Source: Apostichopus japonicus (lineage: Eukaryota > Echinodermata > Holothuroidea > Aspidochirotida > Stichopodidae). From it: a DNA stretch of 64,000 nt. The notes under the pieces are model-generated. The model had not been told where the DNA came from and made no database searches. It was given only the letters and a program-made list of their open reading frames with translations. How positions within the stretch are numbered: the first letter of the stretch is position 1; the number at the start of each line of letters is the position of its first letter. Of the stretch, positions 37,970 through 52,000 are shown piece after piece. Where the stretch lies: assembly GCF_037975245.1 (NCBI RefSeq), contig NC_092561.1, positions 14,355,001 through 14,419,000 on the forward strand, in the 5' to 3' direction. A program made the position numbers and the translations under genes.

Positions 37970-38715
37970 AGCTGACCGAGGACTTGGACCTGATAACACA
38001 CCCGTCAACCGAGGACCAAAATGACAAGCGAGGACTAAAATGCGGGTCCTCGGAAGAATATACGTGCAACCGCAACAAAGCTTCCCCCCTGTTATCTTGA
38101 CGAAGTTTTAGCAAAGTCCACGTTTGGATCGTAAATTACGAATCTGTGTTACTGCCTACACACAGTTTCAATGACCAGTAAGTCACACACCTATCGATAA
38201 TTTAATAGCGCCCCCAATTTGAACATTACGTGAAAAAAGTTTTCGCGCGCTCCGAGTCCTCGCTAATTGGTAAGTTTATGACGGAACGCTACGCAATCTA
38301 CGTACGTAAGCACACACGTTGAATTCTTGAAGGAAAACGTCACTCAATTAATCACGTCGGTAAGGATCATTCCTGTTTTACATTTCTTTCGTTCATTTCC
38401 AACTTAGATTTGGTCAGGTAATAGTTTTGTTTTAGGGTAAATCAAAAGTTTGACTTGGCTTTGTATGTCAAATTGTGAATATGGTTTTTCGTGACAGGTG
38501 AGGACTCAAAGTAGCAGGTAGCGTTAGATAGGTCAGACCTCAATACAGTAGCCTAACGTTTAGCGATATTATTAATGCTATAATATCTTAAGCCTTTGTA
38601 ACACAAACTAACTGTTTAGGTATATACCTATGCTAGCCTAGGCCTAGTTTAGTTAATATATACCACGCCTAGTAATAATCCGACTTCACAACGTTAGGTC
38701 CTCGCTTGTGTAGCC
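37970..38715. repeat. GAGGACT/AGTCCTC-motif block, left side
   Basis: The motif GAGGAC(T) or its complement occurs repeatedly: near 37978, 38021, 38035, 38046, 38251, 38491 and 38697. Related motifs fill 55.74-56.10 kb on the other side of the SET/recombinase gene. The block also contains CpG-rich patches (TTTCGCGCGCTCCGAGTCC, ACGTACGTAAGC) and a donor-like CGGTAAGGATC at 38358, so it may include the promoter and a non-coding first exon of that gene. Confidence 0.55.
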
Positions 38716-38850
38716 AAAAGTTAAGATTGTTCGGCTCGGCTCACGTAACTTTTAAATGTGACGCATTCTGTAAAGTAGCAGTTGGCCTATCCCTAATAGC
38801 CCAATAATTAACCTACAGTAGGCCTACTTGTACTACAGTACTAGCATAAA

Positions 38851-39132
38851 ATGGCACAAGGATATCTCTACATGGAGTGTCCCGATGTTTTTGATTTAGT
38901 TTTATCAATTTGTGATGAATATCACTTGTACTACAATTGTATTATTGTTGATGGTGGTATTGGCAATTTCGAATTCAGGCCAATTTGGATACTATTCTTT
39001 AACTCTGAGGAGAGCTTTAGATTAATTATAAGAATCATAGTGGACTTATGTTTGCTACCCTATGTCAGCTACCAATGGGTGGATGATTTAATTTTGGAAA
39101 TTTTATACCATGGCCTTGATTGGATATCATAA
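38851..39132 (+). CDS. Small hypothetical ORF (93 codons)
   Basis: Frame with an ATG, containing DVFDLVLSICDEYHLYYN, a hydrophobic stretch LIIRIIVDLCLLPYV and ending GLDWIS. I recognise no family. It lies just 5' of the first coding exon of the SET/recombinase gene and could be an upstream ORF, a fragment of an element, or chance. Confidence 0.2.
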   Translation: MAQGYLYMECPDVFDLVLSICDEYHLYYNCIIVDGGIGNFEFRPIWILFFNSEESFRLIIRIIVDLCLLPYVSYQWVDDLILEILYHGLDWIS

Positions 39133-39199
39133 TTTTGTGTGTTGACATGGCTACACATAGAGTTATCATGATCAATTAAATTTTAATCTATCTTTGTAG

Positions 39200-42100
39200 C
39201 GAGACATTTGGCTTGTGGCCATGGCGAGAAGGAGGCTCAAGGTAAGGATTGAAATGGAACTTGTGTTTCAGTGCAGTTATGTTAACTTTGTTAAACCTTT
39301 AGCCTGAGCTGTTTAACCATTTTCATTGTTGATCATTTTTTCAAAGATGCCCCCCCCCCCCCCAGGAGGCTCCCAGAATATTTAGATAACGATTAATTGA
39401 CAAATCTTAAGGATTATTACCATAATGCCAATTAACAACCGAATATATTGTTTGGAATATTTCTTACTAGATTTATTATTGATATCTGTATAGATCTACC
39501 TGTGTGACATAAATTTATAAATAGTTGATTAGTAATACATGTGATATGGATGTGGTGACCATATTGACCAGACCTAAAGCAAATAGCTTGCACAGGCATG
39601 CTCATTGCTCAAGTAATGAAACATTATAGTACAGTATTTGTAATGACTTATAGAATGTTGCTTGTACACAACATGAACAAACATAAGTAATTCAATGGAT
39701 TTCTTTTGCAGTTATATATAAATGAATTGGTTGTCTATGTTGCAGACATATTATATTGTAAGTCAATATTGGCTTGTAATCAAGTTTCATGCCTATTCAA
39801 AAGTAACCATGTTCATGGCAAGATCCTTCTGCACTGTTCGTGTGTTTATCATAATGTTAGACCCCCATGGACTGTCTCGTTCACTCCTAAGCTAGGCCAC
39901 AGCAGTAACATGGAGCTCTAGTTTAGAGAGGCTTTAGACAAAGTTTTCCAGAAATCATGATTCATGAAGAAGGTGACCTCTCCATGTAATAGACCCTCCT
40001 TGCTGTAGGTGCCCCCAAAAAATTATGACTCTCCCCAAGACAATATGACTTAAGTTGCAATCCATGTGATTTTATATTATAGGTTCCTGTGATTTCTTCA
40101 TTGAAGGAGCTCTGCCACTGTCATCTCAAGTAGTATCCCAGGAAAGAGGGTTACATAGCATTTTTCAAAGAGCTGGCTTAAAATAAGACTGCAATTTGTA
40201 TTTTGTACTGCAAGAAAAAGCGATGAAAAGCAATGGGAAGGGAACCCCTCCCTAACTCCCTCCCCAGGCTGCTGAATCCTCCCTGCTTTCTAATATTGCC
40301 ATCTGTTTCTAGCAGTGCATGCAATTACTTTCTTCAGTACCCATGTACTGTATGTCATGTGTTCAATTAAAAAATTTCTTGCTAACTCATCTTACTTGCA
40401 ATTTTTAGACAGTGTTTGAGTTGTGTTGGAAATTATAACCAATGTTTATAACATATTTTCAGCAGTTGAAAAGTTTAATGCACCATTAAACTTTCCATAT
40501 TGTATTTAATTAATAATTATCATACTGATACCCTCTTCTCTCCTCATTGATTTCCTCCTTACCTGCTGGACAACCACAACTACCTTCTCTTGTTTTGTTA
40601 TTTTTATTTCTTGGGGCCAGTGGCACGGCACCAGCCATGGCAATTCTGGGGGGCAACAAGGGGGTCAAGCTATATATTTAATGGGGGAGTGCTAAAAATA
40701 TAACACTGATATGGGGAAGGGGTCTAATGTGCGGAGTTTGCCATTAGCCTAGCTCCTTATATTTTTCGATAAGTAGAAGATCTGATTGGAGGAGGGAGGA
40801 AATTGCCATCCCCTCCCCCATAGCACTGCCACTGCTTGAGGCAGACTTTTTAAAAATGACTATTTCACATATGTCACCAGTTTCACATGGGTGTTTAGAA
40901 TGTTGTTTTAATGATGTTAAAATTTTACCTTAACTAAATACTGTTTATTTTTTACTCAAATTGGCAAGATGATGGGCGTTACAATGCATTTTTATACGTT
41001 TCAATTACTCAAACAAAAATGACAATAAAAGGTTTATTCACCAAAGCTAGTTTTGAATCCCTTTCCTGGGCACAACCTGAACTGGTAAACAAGTCTTTGA
41101 GAATTAAGATTATTTCAAGCTGAATTAGAAGAAGTAGAACAAGAAGTACAAGAAGTAAGAACTAGAAGTAGAATTAGTAGAACATTTCCCGCAACTGGTA
41201 GTAAAGAATATAAAAGATGCTACCTTTTACATCCTTCACAGAATACTTCTGAATTCACAACTCATGATGAAGACTTTGAAGCACTATTCATTAACTCCTA
41301 CATAGGTAAGAACCACTTACATTGATGTATTTAATACATCTTACTTGTGGGGGGGGGGGGGGTCATCGAAAGTTGTGCGTTACATACAGCACAGTTGGAG
41401 ATAAAAGTTTATTATTGATGTAAATTGATTTACGTTTATGTCAACAATTCAGTTTGGTATATTGGTAATAGCTTTTCACTTGGTAAAGCATTTCATATGA
41501 CTGCTGAAAATTGATCACTCAGGTGTTGACCATCCTGTTTAGCATTGAAAGAGTTTTGGCTAGAAACCTATCGTAGATGACCGTGGAAAACAAAGCACTA
41601 GGAAAATCTTTATTTCCTAATACACAGGGAAAGGTCTGTTTGCCAAAAAAGACTTTGAAGGAGGCACATTACTGTTAGAATACTGTGGAAAGCTGCTAAG
41701 TGACAATGATGCAGCACATCTGGAATCTGAAAGTCCTAACAGAAGCGATTACTTGTTTTCCTTTCAACACAAAGGAAAGTTTTTGTGGTATGTTGTGTTC
41801 TCTCTGTACAGTAACAGTCGTCCCCCTCCCCATTCAACAGATAATGCATCATGATTATTGTATTGGTTTCATCAAGTCTGATGATATGTGTGAATATAGG
41901 CACAAACTTGCCAATAACGGTCCAAGAAAACCTATCATCGTTGTCATTAGTTATAGTCTAGTCTCACAATGGTGTACTAATGTTCCAAAATTGTGGCTGT
42001 TTTACAATTTATGAGTAACTTTAGAAATAAGCCCCAAACAGGGAGAATCACTACTGTTTTGATAAACAAATGCATGTACCAGAAGGTTGGGAATTATATT

Positions 42101-45100
42101 TGATATTTGAAAAATGTATCTTATTTAAATAATTAGCTTTAAACCTTGAATCCTCCATTCATCTTCCTGTTGTTAATTTGAGATTTGGAATGTTTAGTAG
42201 AGTATATTGAATGATATATCATCTTTCAATTAGATGTTGTTTTAGACATGGAAGAGTTAACCGTGGAAAGCTTGTATGTGATATGACAGTTATAGTCGCT
42301 ACTTTAGAAGGATAGTCCAGGGCAAACTTTCTTCTGGACTATCTTTTAAGTCATGTAAATGCATCATATTGCAACACCTAACTTTGAATTTGTATTTACT
42401 TTCTAGTTTTAGCAAAGCAAAGACGGTTCTGATTCTGTACTTTGTACATTTTATATTTCCTTCTTTCCAAAGCATTGATGCATACTTCACAACCTCAAAA
42501 GCACGATACATAAATGATGCTAAAGAAACTCAAGCAAATACCTTTGTCAAGAAGGTGGAGGTGCATGGCGTTCCCCGTTTATTTATATATTCAAAGAAAA
42601 AAATTGAAAAGGGGACTGAGATTCGATATGACTATGGAAATCCAGACGCAGAATGGAGACAAGTAAGTTAGAAAATAAATTACTGCTGATAATTCTCAGT
42701 TCTCTTGAAATGAATTTTACATATTAAACAGGCACAAGCCTATTATTATTATGATGATATTTTAACCCTTGGTGCACAGTTTAAACAACAACAGAGACCA
42801 GAACGACTTGTGAATAAGTAACTAGGCTGTTATAATTATTTGATTGTTTCAGGGAGGTACTTTATGTAAGCCAACCTCAAACTGAGGTCAATAGACACCT
42901 GAAATGAAGTGAATAGAATTAGTAAGTGTCTGTTCACTTCAGTTTGAGGTTGGCTTACATGAAGTATCAACAGCTTTTCAACATGTCCAAGTCTCCCATA
43001 TGTTTTGTAACCTACAATAGATTCACTTTCACTATAAAACTTGCCTTAATTTAGATTGTAAGCAGTAGTTAAGGGTCTGGTTTAATGTAACATCATGTTT
43101 GTCCAGATGCTATGTAGTCTGCTCTCACCGCTGCTCACAGAAGCTTGTCGTAGGTGGTTTACTTTTCATTTTTGTAACATTGTTACACAATTGCTGTGTC
43201 AGAAAGGTCCTCAGACAATTTTGTAGACACATCTGTCATTAAAGTAGTCAGTTTCATGTTATAAGGTGGCATATAGAACTTACTCATAACTTCAGGGAGC
43301 TTCATTAAGGAAGCTCATTGTTTCATGTAATATTGATTGGTGTAGTGTTGCATATCAAAATTCACAATGGTTCAGTGATTTAAACCTCAAAGCTTGAATG
43401 TGAAGTTTGATAAATTCCTATAAGACTATCAATGGGAGGACCTTACAGTATGTTTATTGTGCAAGTAGTAACATTTATCTACTGTCTGTTACATTCGTTA
43501 TGACATGTTGATGTACAAAAATCAGGCTATTGATTCCCTTGTATCACCATTAACAATAGTAGTAGGAGTTGTGTCAGATAGGTCCTCAAAAGAACCAATT
43601 CCTTTGATTTTTGTTAACACACAGTTTTGTCTTTTAAATATGATCTTTTATCTTGTTAGGTGGCATTGAACTAAACTAAATGTTCTTACTCAGAGAGCTT
43701 CATTAAATAAGAATGAGGGCATTTTGTGGCTCAAATACACGTAGACCATTTTGAATATATGTTTTCAGATTGAATAAACTGTCATGACTGGTTATTATGG
43801 ATGTCATATTCTTTCAATTGCAGGACAAATGCTGTGTCTTAACTGCTGTAGGAGGTGATGCCCTCTTAGATGAAAACGCAGATGGTGAAAGTGACATTGA
43901 TGAAACCACAAATGAAGGAGAGGTAATTCAGTAATATTGTAAAGATCTTATGGAAAGTAAATAATGTTAAAGATGCATATCTCATTATATATTTTCATTA
44001 AACAGCACAAGAGTTCCAATTAAACAACAAGTATTGCTTGTTTCATGTAATTTTTATTTGTATAGTGTTAGATATTAATATTCACTATGGTTCAGTGACT
44101 TAAACCTCAAAGATTGAATGTGTAGTTTGATAAATTCCTATTAGACTATCAATGGGAGGACCTTACAGTATGTTTATTGTGCAAGTAGAAACATTGCTTT
44201 ACTGTCTGTTGCATTTGTTATGACATATTGATGTACAAAAATCAGACACTCTGGCTATTGATTTCCTTATATCACCAGTAACAATATAAGCAAGCTTGTT
44301 GTACATTTGTGTCCTTTTACATTAGTAGTTGTGTCAGATAGGTCCTCAAAAGAACCAATTCCTTTGATTTTGTTAACACACAGCTCTGTCTTTTAAATAG
44401 TAACTCTCATCTTGTTAGGTGGCATTGAACTAAACTAAATGTTCCTACTCAGAGAGCTTCATTAGTAAGAATGAGGGCATTTTGTGGCTCAAATACACGT
44501 AGACCAAGTTGTGGTAATGTCAGATTGATTAAACTGTCATTTCTGGTTATTATGGATGTCATATTCTTTCAATTGCAGGACAAATGCTGTGACCTAACTA
44601 CTGGAGGAGGTGATCCCCTATCAGATGAAAATGCAAATGATGAAAGTGACATTGATGAAACCACAAATGAAGGAGAGGTAATTCAGTAATATTGTAAGGA
44701 TCCTATGGAAAGTAAATAATGTTAAAGATGCATATCTCATTATATCTCACACTAAACAGTGCAAGATTTCCAATATGTTCAAACCACTAGTGTTGCTTGT
44801 TTCATGTAATTTTTATTTGTGTAGTGTTAGATATTAATATTCATTATGGTTCAGTGATTTAAACTCCAAAGCTTGAATGTGTAGTTTGATAAATTCCTAT
44901 AAGACTATCAATGGGAGGACCTTACAGTATGTTTATTGTGCAAGTAGTAACATTGCTTTACTGTCTGTTACATTTGTTATGACATATTGATGTACAAAAA
45001 TTAGGCACTCTGGCTATTGATTTCCTTATATCACCAGTAACAATATAAGCAAGCTTGTTGTACATTTGTGTCCTTTTACATTGGTAGTTGTGTCAGATAG

Positions 45101-48100
45101 GTCCTCAAAAGAACCAATTCCTTTGATTTTTGTTAACACACAGCTCTGTCTTTTAAATAGTAACTCTCATCTTGTTAGGTGGCATTGAACTAAACTAAAT
45201 GTTCTTACTCAGAGAGCTTCATTAAGTAAGAATGAGGGCATTTTGTGGCTCAAATACACGTAGACCATTTTGAATATATGTTTTCAGATTGAATAAACTG
45301 TCATTATTGGTTATTATGGATGTCATATCCTTTCAATTGCAGGACAAATGCTGCGACTTAACTGCTGTAGGAGGTGATGCTCTCTTAGATGAAAATGCAG
45401 ATGGTGAAAGTGACATTGATGAAACCACAAATGAAGGAGAGGTACTTCAGTAATGTTGTAAAGATCTTATGGAAAGTAAATAATGTTAAAGATGCATATC
45501 TCATTATATATTTTCATTAAACAGCACAAGAGTTCCAATTAAACAACAAGTATTGCTTGATTCATGTAATTTTTATTTGTATAGTGTTAGATATTAATAT
45601 TCACTATGGTTCAGTGACTTAAACCTCAAAACTTGAATGTGTAGTTTGATAAATTCCTATAAGACTATCAATGGGAGGACCTTACAGTATGTTTATTGTG
45701 CAAGTAGAAACATTGCTTTACTGTCTGTTACATTTGTTATGACATATTGATGTACAAAAATCAGACACTCTGGCTATTGATTTCCTTGTATCACCATTAA
45801 CAATATAAGGAAGCTTGTTGTACATTTGTGTCCTTTTACATTGGTAGTTGTGTCAGATAAGTCCTCAAAAGAAGTGATTACTTTGATTTTTGTTAACACA
45901 CAGCTCTGTTTTAAAATAAAAACTATCATCTTGTTAGGTGGCATTGAACTAATCTAAATGTTCTTACTCAGAGAGCTTCATTAAGTAAGAATGAGGGCAT
46001 TTTGTTTCCCAAATGCACGTAGACCATTTTGTGGTAATTTTGTCAGATTGGCTAAGTTAACTGCAATTTTTGGTTATAATGGATGTCATATTCTTTCAAT
46101 TTCAGAAAAGAAGCTGTGACTCAACTTCTGGAGGAAGTGATCCCCTATTAGATGAAAGTGCGGGTGACGAAAGTGACATTGATGAAACCACAAATGAAAG
46201 AGAGGTAATTCAGTAATGTTGTAACAATCTTATGGAAAGTGAATAATATTTAAGATGCATATCTCATTATATTTCACACTAAACAGTGCAAGATTTCCAA
46301 TATGTTTTAAACCACTAGTGTTGCTTTTTTCATGTAATATTGATTGGTGTAGTGTTAGATATTAATATTCACTATGGTTCAGTGACTTAAACCTCAAAGC
46401 TTGAATGTGTAGTTTGATAAATTCCTATAAGACTATCAATGGGAGGACCTTACAGTATGTTTATTGTGCAAGTAGAAACATTGCTTTACTGTCTGTTACA
46501 TTTGTTATGACATATTGATGTACAAAAATCAGACACTCTGGCTATTGATTTCCTTGTATCACCATTAACAATATAAGGAAGCTTGTTGTACATTTGTGTC
46601 CTTTTACATTGGTAGTTGTGTCAGATAGGTCCTCAAAAGAACCAATTCCTTTGATTTTAGTTAACACACAGCTCTGTCTTTTAAATATTATCTTTTATCT
46701 TGTTAGGTGGCATTGAACTAAACTAAATGTTCTCACTCAGAGAGCTTCATTAAGTTAGTATGAAGGCATTTGTGGCTCAAATACACGTAGACCATTTTGA
46801 ATATATGTTTTCAGATTGATTAATCCGTCATTACTGGTTATTATAGATGTCATATTTTTTTCAATTGCAGGACAAATGCTATGACTTAACTGCTGTAGGA
46901 GGTGATGCCCTCTTAGATGAAAACGCAGATGATGAAAGTGACATTGATGAAACCACAAATGAAGGAGAGGTAATTCAGTAATATTGTAAAGATCTTATGG
47001 AAAGTAAATAATGTTAAAGATGCATATCTCATTATATATTTTCATTAAACAGCACAAGAGTTCCAATTAAACAACAAGTATTGCTTGTTTCATGTAATTT
47101 TTATATGTGTAGTGTTAGATATTAAAATTCACTATGGTTCAGTGACTTAAACCTCATAGCTTGAATGTGTAGTTTGATAAATTCCTTTAAGACTATCAAT
47201 AGGAGGACTTTATGTATATTGTGCATGTGGTAACATTTTCTTTACTGTCTGTTACATTTGTTATGACATTTTGATGTACAAAAATCAGACACTCTGGCTA
47301 TGGATTTCTTTGTATCACCATTAACAATATAAGGAAGCTTGTTGTACTTATTGTGTCCTTTTACATTGGTAGTTGTGTCAGATAGGTCCTCAAAAGAACC
47401 AATTCCTTTGATTTTTGTTAACACAGAGTTTTGTCTTTTAAATAGTAACTTTCATCTTGTTAGGTGGCATTGAACTAAACTAAATGTTCTTACTCAGAGA
47501 GCTTCATTTAGGAAGTATGAAGGCATTTTGTTCCCCAAATGCACGTAGACCATTTTTTGGTTATTTTGTCAGATTGGCTAAGTTAACTGCAATTATTGGT
47601 TATTATGGATGTCATATTCTTTCAATTCCAGAAAAGAAGCTGTGACTCAACTTCTGGAGGAGGTGATCCCCTATTAGATGAAAGTGCGGGTGACGAAAGT
47701 GACATTGATGAAACCACAAATGAAAGAGAGGTAATTCAGTAATGTTGTAACAATCTTATGGAAAGTGAATAATATTTAAGATGCATATCTCATTATATTT
47801 CACACTAAACAGTGCAAGATTTCCAATATGTTTTAAACCACTAGTGTTGCTTGTTTCATGTAATATTGATTGGTGTAGTGTTAGATATTAATATTCACTA
47901 TGGTTCAGTGATTTAAACCTCAAAGCTTGAATGTGTAGTTTGATAAATTCCTATAAGACTATCAATGGGAGGACCTTACAGTATGTTTATTGTGAAAGTA
48001 GAAACATTGCTTTACTGTCTGTTGCATTTGTTATGACATATTGATGTACAAAAATCAGACACTCTGGCTATTGATTTCCTTATATCACCATTAACAATAT

Positions 48101-51100
48101 AAGGAAGCTTGTTGTACATTTGTGTCCTTTTACATTGGTAGTTGTGTCAGATAGGTCCTCAAAAGAACCAATTCCTTTGATTTTTGTTAACACACAGCTC
48201 TGTCTTTAAAATAGTAACTCTCATCTTGTTAGGTGGCATTGAACTAAACTAAATGTTCCTACTCAGAGAGCTTCATTAAGTAAGAATGAGGGCATTCTGT
48301 GGATTATTATAGATGTCATATTTCTTCAATTGCAGGACAAATGCTGTGACTCAACTTCTGGAAGAAGTGATCCCCTATTTGATGAAAACGCAGATGGTGA
48401 AAGTGACATTGATGAAACCACAAATGAAGGAGAGGTAATTCAGTAATATTGTAAAGATCTTATGGAAAGTAAATAATGTTAAAGATGCATATCTCATTAT
48501 ATCTTCAGTAAACAGCGCAAGAGTTCCAATATGTTATACACCACTTGTGTTGCTTGTATAGTGTTAGATATTAATATTCACTATGGTTCAGTGATTTAAA
48601 CTCCAAAGCTTGAATGTGTAGTTTGATAAAGTCCTATAAGACTATCAATGGGAGGACCTTACAGTATGTCTATTGTGCAAGTAGAAACATTGCTTTACTG
48701 TCTGTTACATTTGTTATGACATATTGATGTACAAAAATCAGACACTCTGGCTATTGATTTCCTTGTATCACCATTAACAATATAAGGAAGCTTGTTGTAC
48801 ATTTGTGTCCTTTTACATTGGTAGTTGTGTCAGATAGGTCCTCAAAAGAACCAATTCCTTTGATTTTTGTTAACACACAGCTCTGTCTTTAAAATAGTAA
48901 CTCTCATCTTGTTAGGTGGCATTGAACTAAACTAAATGTTCTTACTCAGAGAGCTTCATTAAGTAAGAATGAGGGCATTTTGTTTCCCAAATGCACGTTG
49001 ACCATTTTGTGGTAATGTTGTAAGATTGGCTGAGTGAACTGCCATTACTGGTTATTATGGATGTCATATTTCTTCAATTGCAGGACAAATGCTGTGACAT
49101 AACTTCTGGGGGAGGTGTTATCCCTTTAGATGAAAGTGAAAATGATGAAAGTGACATTGATGAAATTGCAGTGGGAGGAAAGGTATATAATATTTTAACA
49201 ATCAAGTAGAAAGTGAATAACAATAACATTTTTAGACGAAGAAACTGTCATTAATTATAACAACCTGTTAGTTATCCATTGACTCTCATTAGATAATATC
49301 AATCACAGCATTAAGATATGAGTGATGAAGTAAATTTATATTTTAAATTAGTTGGTGTGTTTCATTGTTTTGATTCACATAAATGACTACTTCATTGGCT
49401 ACTTATTAAAGCTTGTAGATTAGTTTTCATTTTTCTTTATTGAACCACTCCTTACTTTTATTAAGATCTCAACTATGTCATTGTATCATTAATAAAAACT
49501 CTCATGCACGTTGTTTGCTTCCATTTACAGGGAATCTTTTCAACACTTGTGCCATACTCAGATAGTGACAGTGATTGCTCATACATCATTCCCATGCCAA
49601 CTTCACAACAGAGACGACTTGGAAGTAGTCTTTGGGGAGAAACATCAACTGAATCCTCCAAATCACCAAACAAAAAGGATTCTGCAGTGTTGAGAACCAC
49701 CGCTACTGTTTCCAATTCGCATGATCACATAGAACAAGACAGTAGCAGCGATGCTGGTAACTGGTCACCAGAGAGTGATATTGAAGCTGAGGATGCCAGG
49801 GGGTCTAAGCCAGGAAAAAGATGTGAAAAGGAAAATGTTGCACCTGCTTCTTCCAGCATAAAGGTCATGAAAACACACAACAAAGGGAAAAGGAAATGGG
49901 ACAAACACCAGTACTGTGTGTACTGTATGAAAACCTATGCAAAACTCCCAAGACACCTTGAACAAGTTCATTTGAAGGAAAAAGAAGTTGCTGAAGCTCT
50001 GAATTACGATAAAGGGTCATGTAAGCGTAAAGAACTCTTAACCCTGTTAAGAAACAAGGGGAACCATAGCCATAATGTTGAAGTTTGGCAGTCTGGCAGT
50101 GGCTGTTTGATTCCTGCAAGACGGACACCTTTTGACCAGTCACATGATGAGTTCCTTCCCTGTAACCTCTGCTTTGGTTACTTCTCCAGAGATAACCTAT
50201 GGAAGCATAAGAAGAATTGTTTCATGGCATCTGAGTCAACCATGAAAGACAAGAGACACCAGTCAACATCTGCTCTGCTCCTACCATTTTCACAGGAAGT
50301 ATCACAGAGTTTTAAAGACACAGTTTTTGCATCTATGACTTACGATAGCATATCGTTTGCTGCTAGACATGATCACATTATTGTTCAGTATGGGGAACGA
50401 ATGTTTGCCAAACTAGGTCATGAAAGACATCAAGTGGGTTACATTAGTCAGAAAATGCGTGAACTTGCAAGACTACTGCTGAAAATCAAGGAAACAAAAC
50501 CTGATGTGAAGTCCTTATATGACTGTATTAGTCCAAAACAGTTTGATACGGTATTAGAAGCTGTTCGAAACCTGGCAGGATTAGACCCCCAAACTGGGAA
50601 GTATAAGACACCATCGTTAGCTCTTAAGTTGGGTCATTCACTTCAGACATGTGCTTTGATTGTGAAGGCTGAGTGCATCAAATCAGAAGATCCAGTTAAA
50701 GAGGATCAGGCAGATAAATTTTCAAAGCTGGCAGTTATTGAGTGGGCTCATAAAGTGGGAACAGGTGCCAGGACAACACTGGAAGAACGCAAGTGGAACA
50801 AGCCAAACATGCTACCACTATCAGAGGACATCAGACAACTACACGCTAAATTGTCTGAGGTAATAGAAGAGAAACAGAAGCTGTTGGCCTTGTCTGATGA
50901 TGTAACAGCATGGTATGCATTAGCTGAAGCAACTCTGAGCAAGCTAATTCTCTTCAATCGACGCAGAAGTGGTGAAGTGCAAAGAATAAAGCTGGCTGAC
51001 TTTGAACGCAGATGTCATGATCAAGGAAATGATGATGTAATGGACTCTCTATCATCTTGGGAGAAGACATTGTGTAACAAGCTTGAACGCATTGAGATCA

Positions 51101-51916
51101 GAGGAAAACGAGGGAGAAAAGTACCTGTCCTTCTCACAAAGGAAATGGTACAGGTGATGGAACTGTTGGCTGCTAAGAGAACCCTCATTGGAGTCAGCGA
51201 GACGAATGATTATTTCTTTGCCCGCCCAAACTTCTCTTCTATGGAACCATTGAGGGGAGCTGATTGCATACGGAAGTATGCACTGAAGTCAGGTGCAAAG
51301 CATCCGTCTAACCTCACATCAACAAAATTAAGAAAACAAATTGCCACTGTTTCCCAGATCCTATGTTTGAAGGACCATGAATTAGATGTCCTGGCGGGAT
51401 TCTTAGGGCATGACATACGTGTGCATCGAGAATATTATAGACTGCCCGAAAATACTCTACAAATGGCTAAAGTGGCACGACTGCTTCTATTAATGGAGAA
51501 GGGTGCTGTGGGGGAGTTCAAAGACAAGAAGTTAGATGAAATTGAGGTTCCTCTTGATGGTGAGTGAAGATTCTATTCTACAATCCCAATATAAAGTTTG
51601 TTATCTCCCTCTTGATGCATTATGTCAGCTGTGTCAAAAATGTCATGTTATTGAATTAATGATAAAGTACCTGGTCCACAGTAGAGTGTTTTGAGTAGCA
51701 TCATACTATTGCTTGCTCTTAATTAATCTCTAATTATTATTCGGCTTAGATCCAAGCTATACTGATGAATCAGAGGGAGAATCTGAATTACCATATGATG
51801 AAGAAGATTTGGAAACTGAAGACAAGGAAGGACAAAATGAAATTCACGAAAGTGAAGAAGAGAGTGACAGCCATGCATCAACTAAAAAGAAAGGTCAGTT
51901 AAGTAGAGCAATGTGG

Positions 51917-52000
<84 letters not shown>

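Noticed and set aside
49504-49530. ATG at 49504 as start of the 687-codon frame
   Set aside because: The 27 bases include a pyrimidine-rich splice acceptor ending at 49530, and the upstream exons join in phase at 49531, so the frame is internal.
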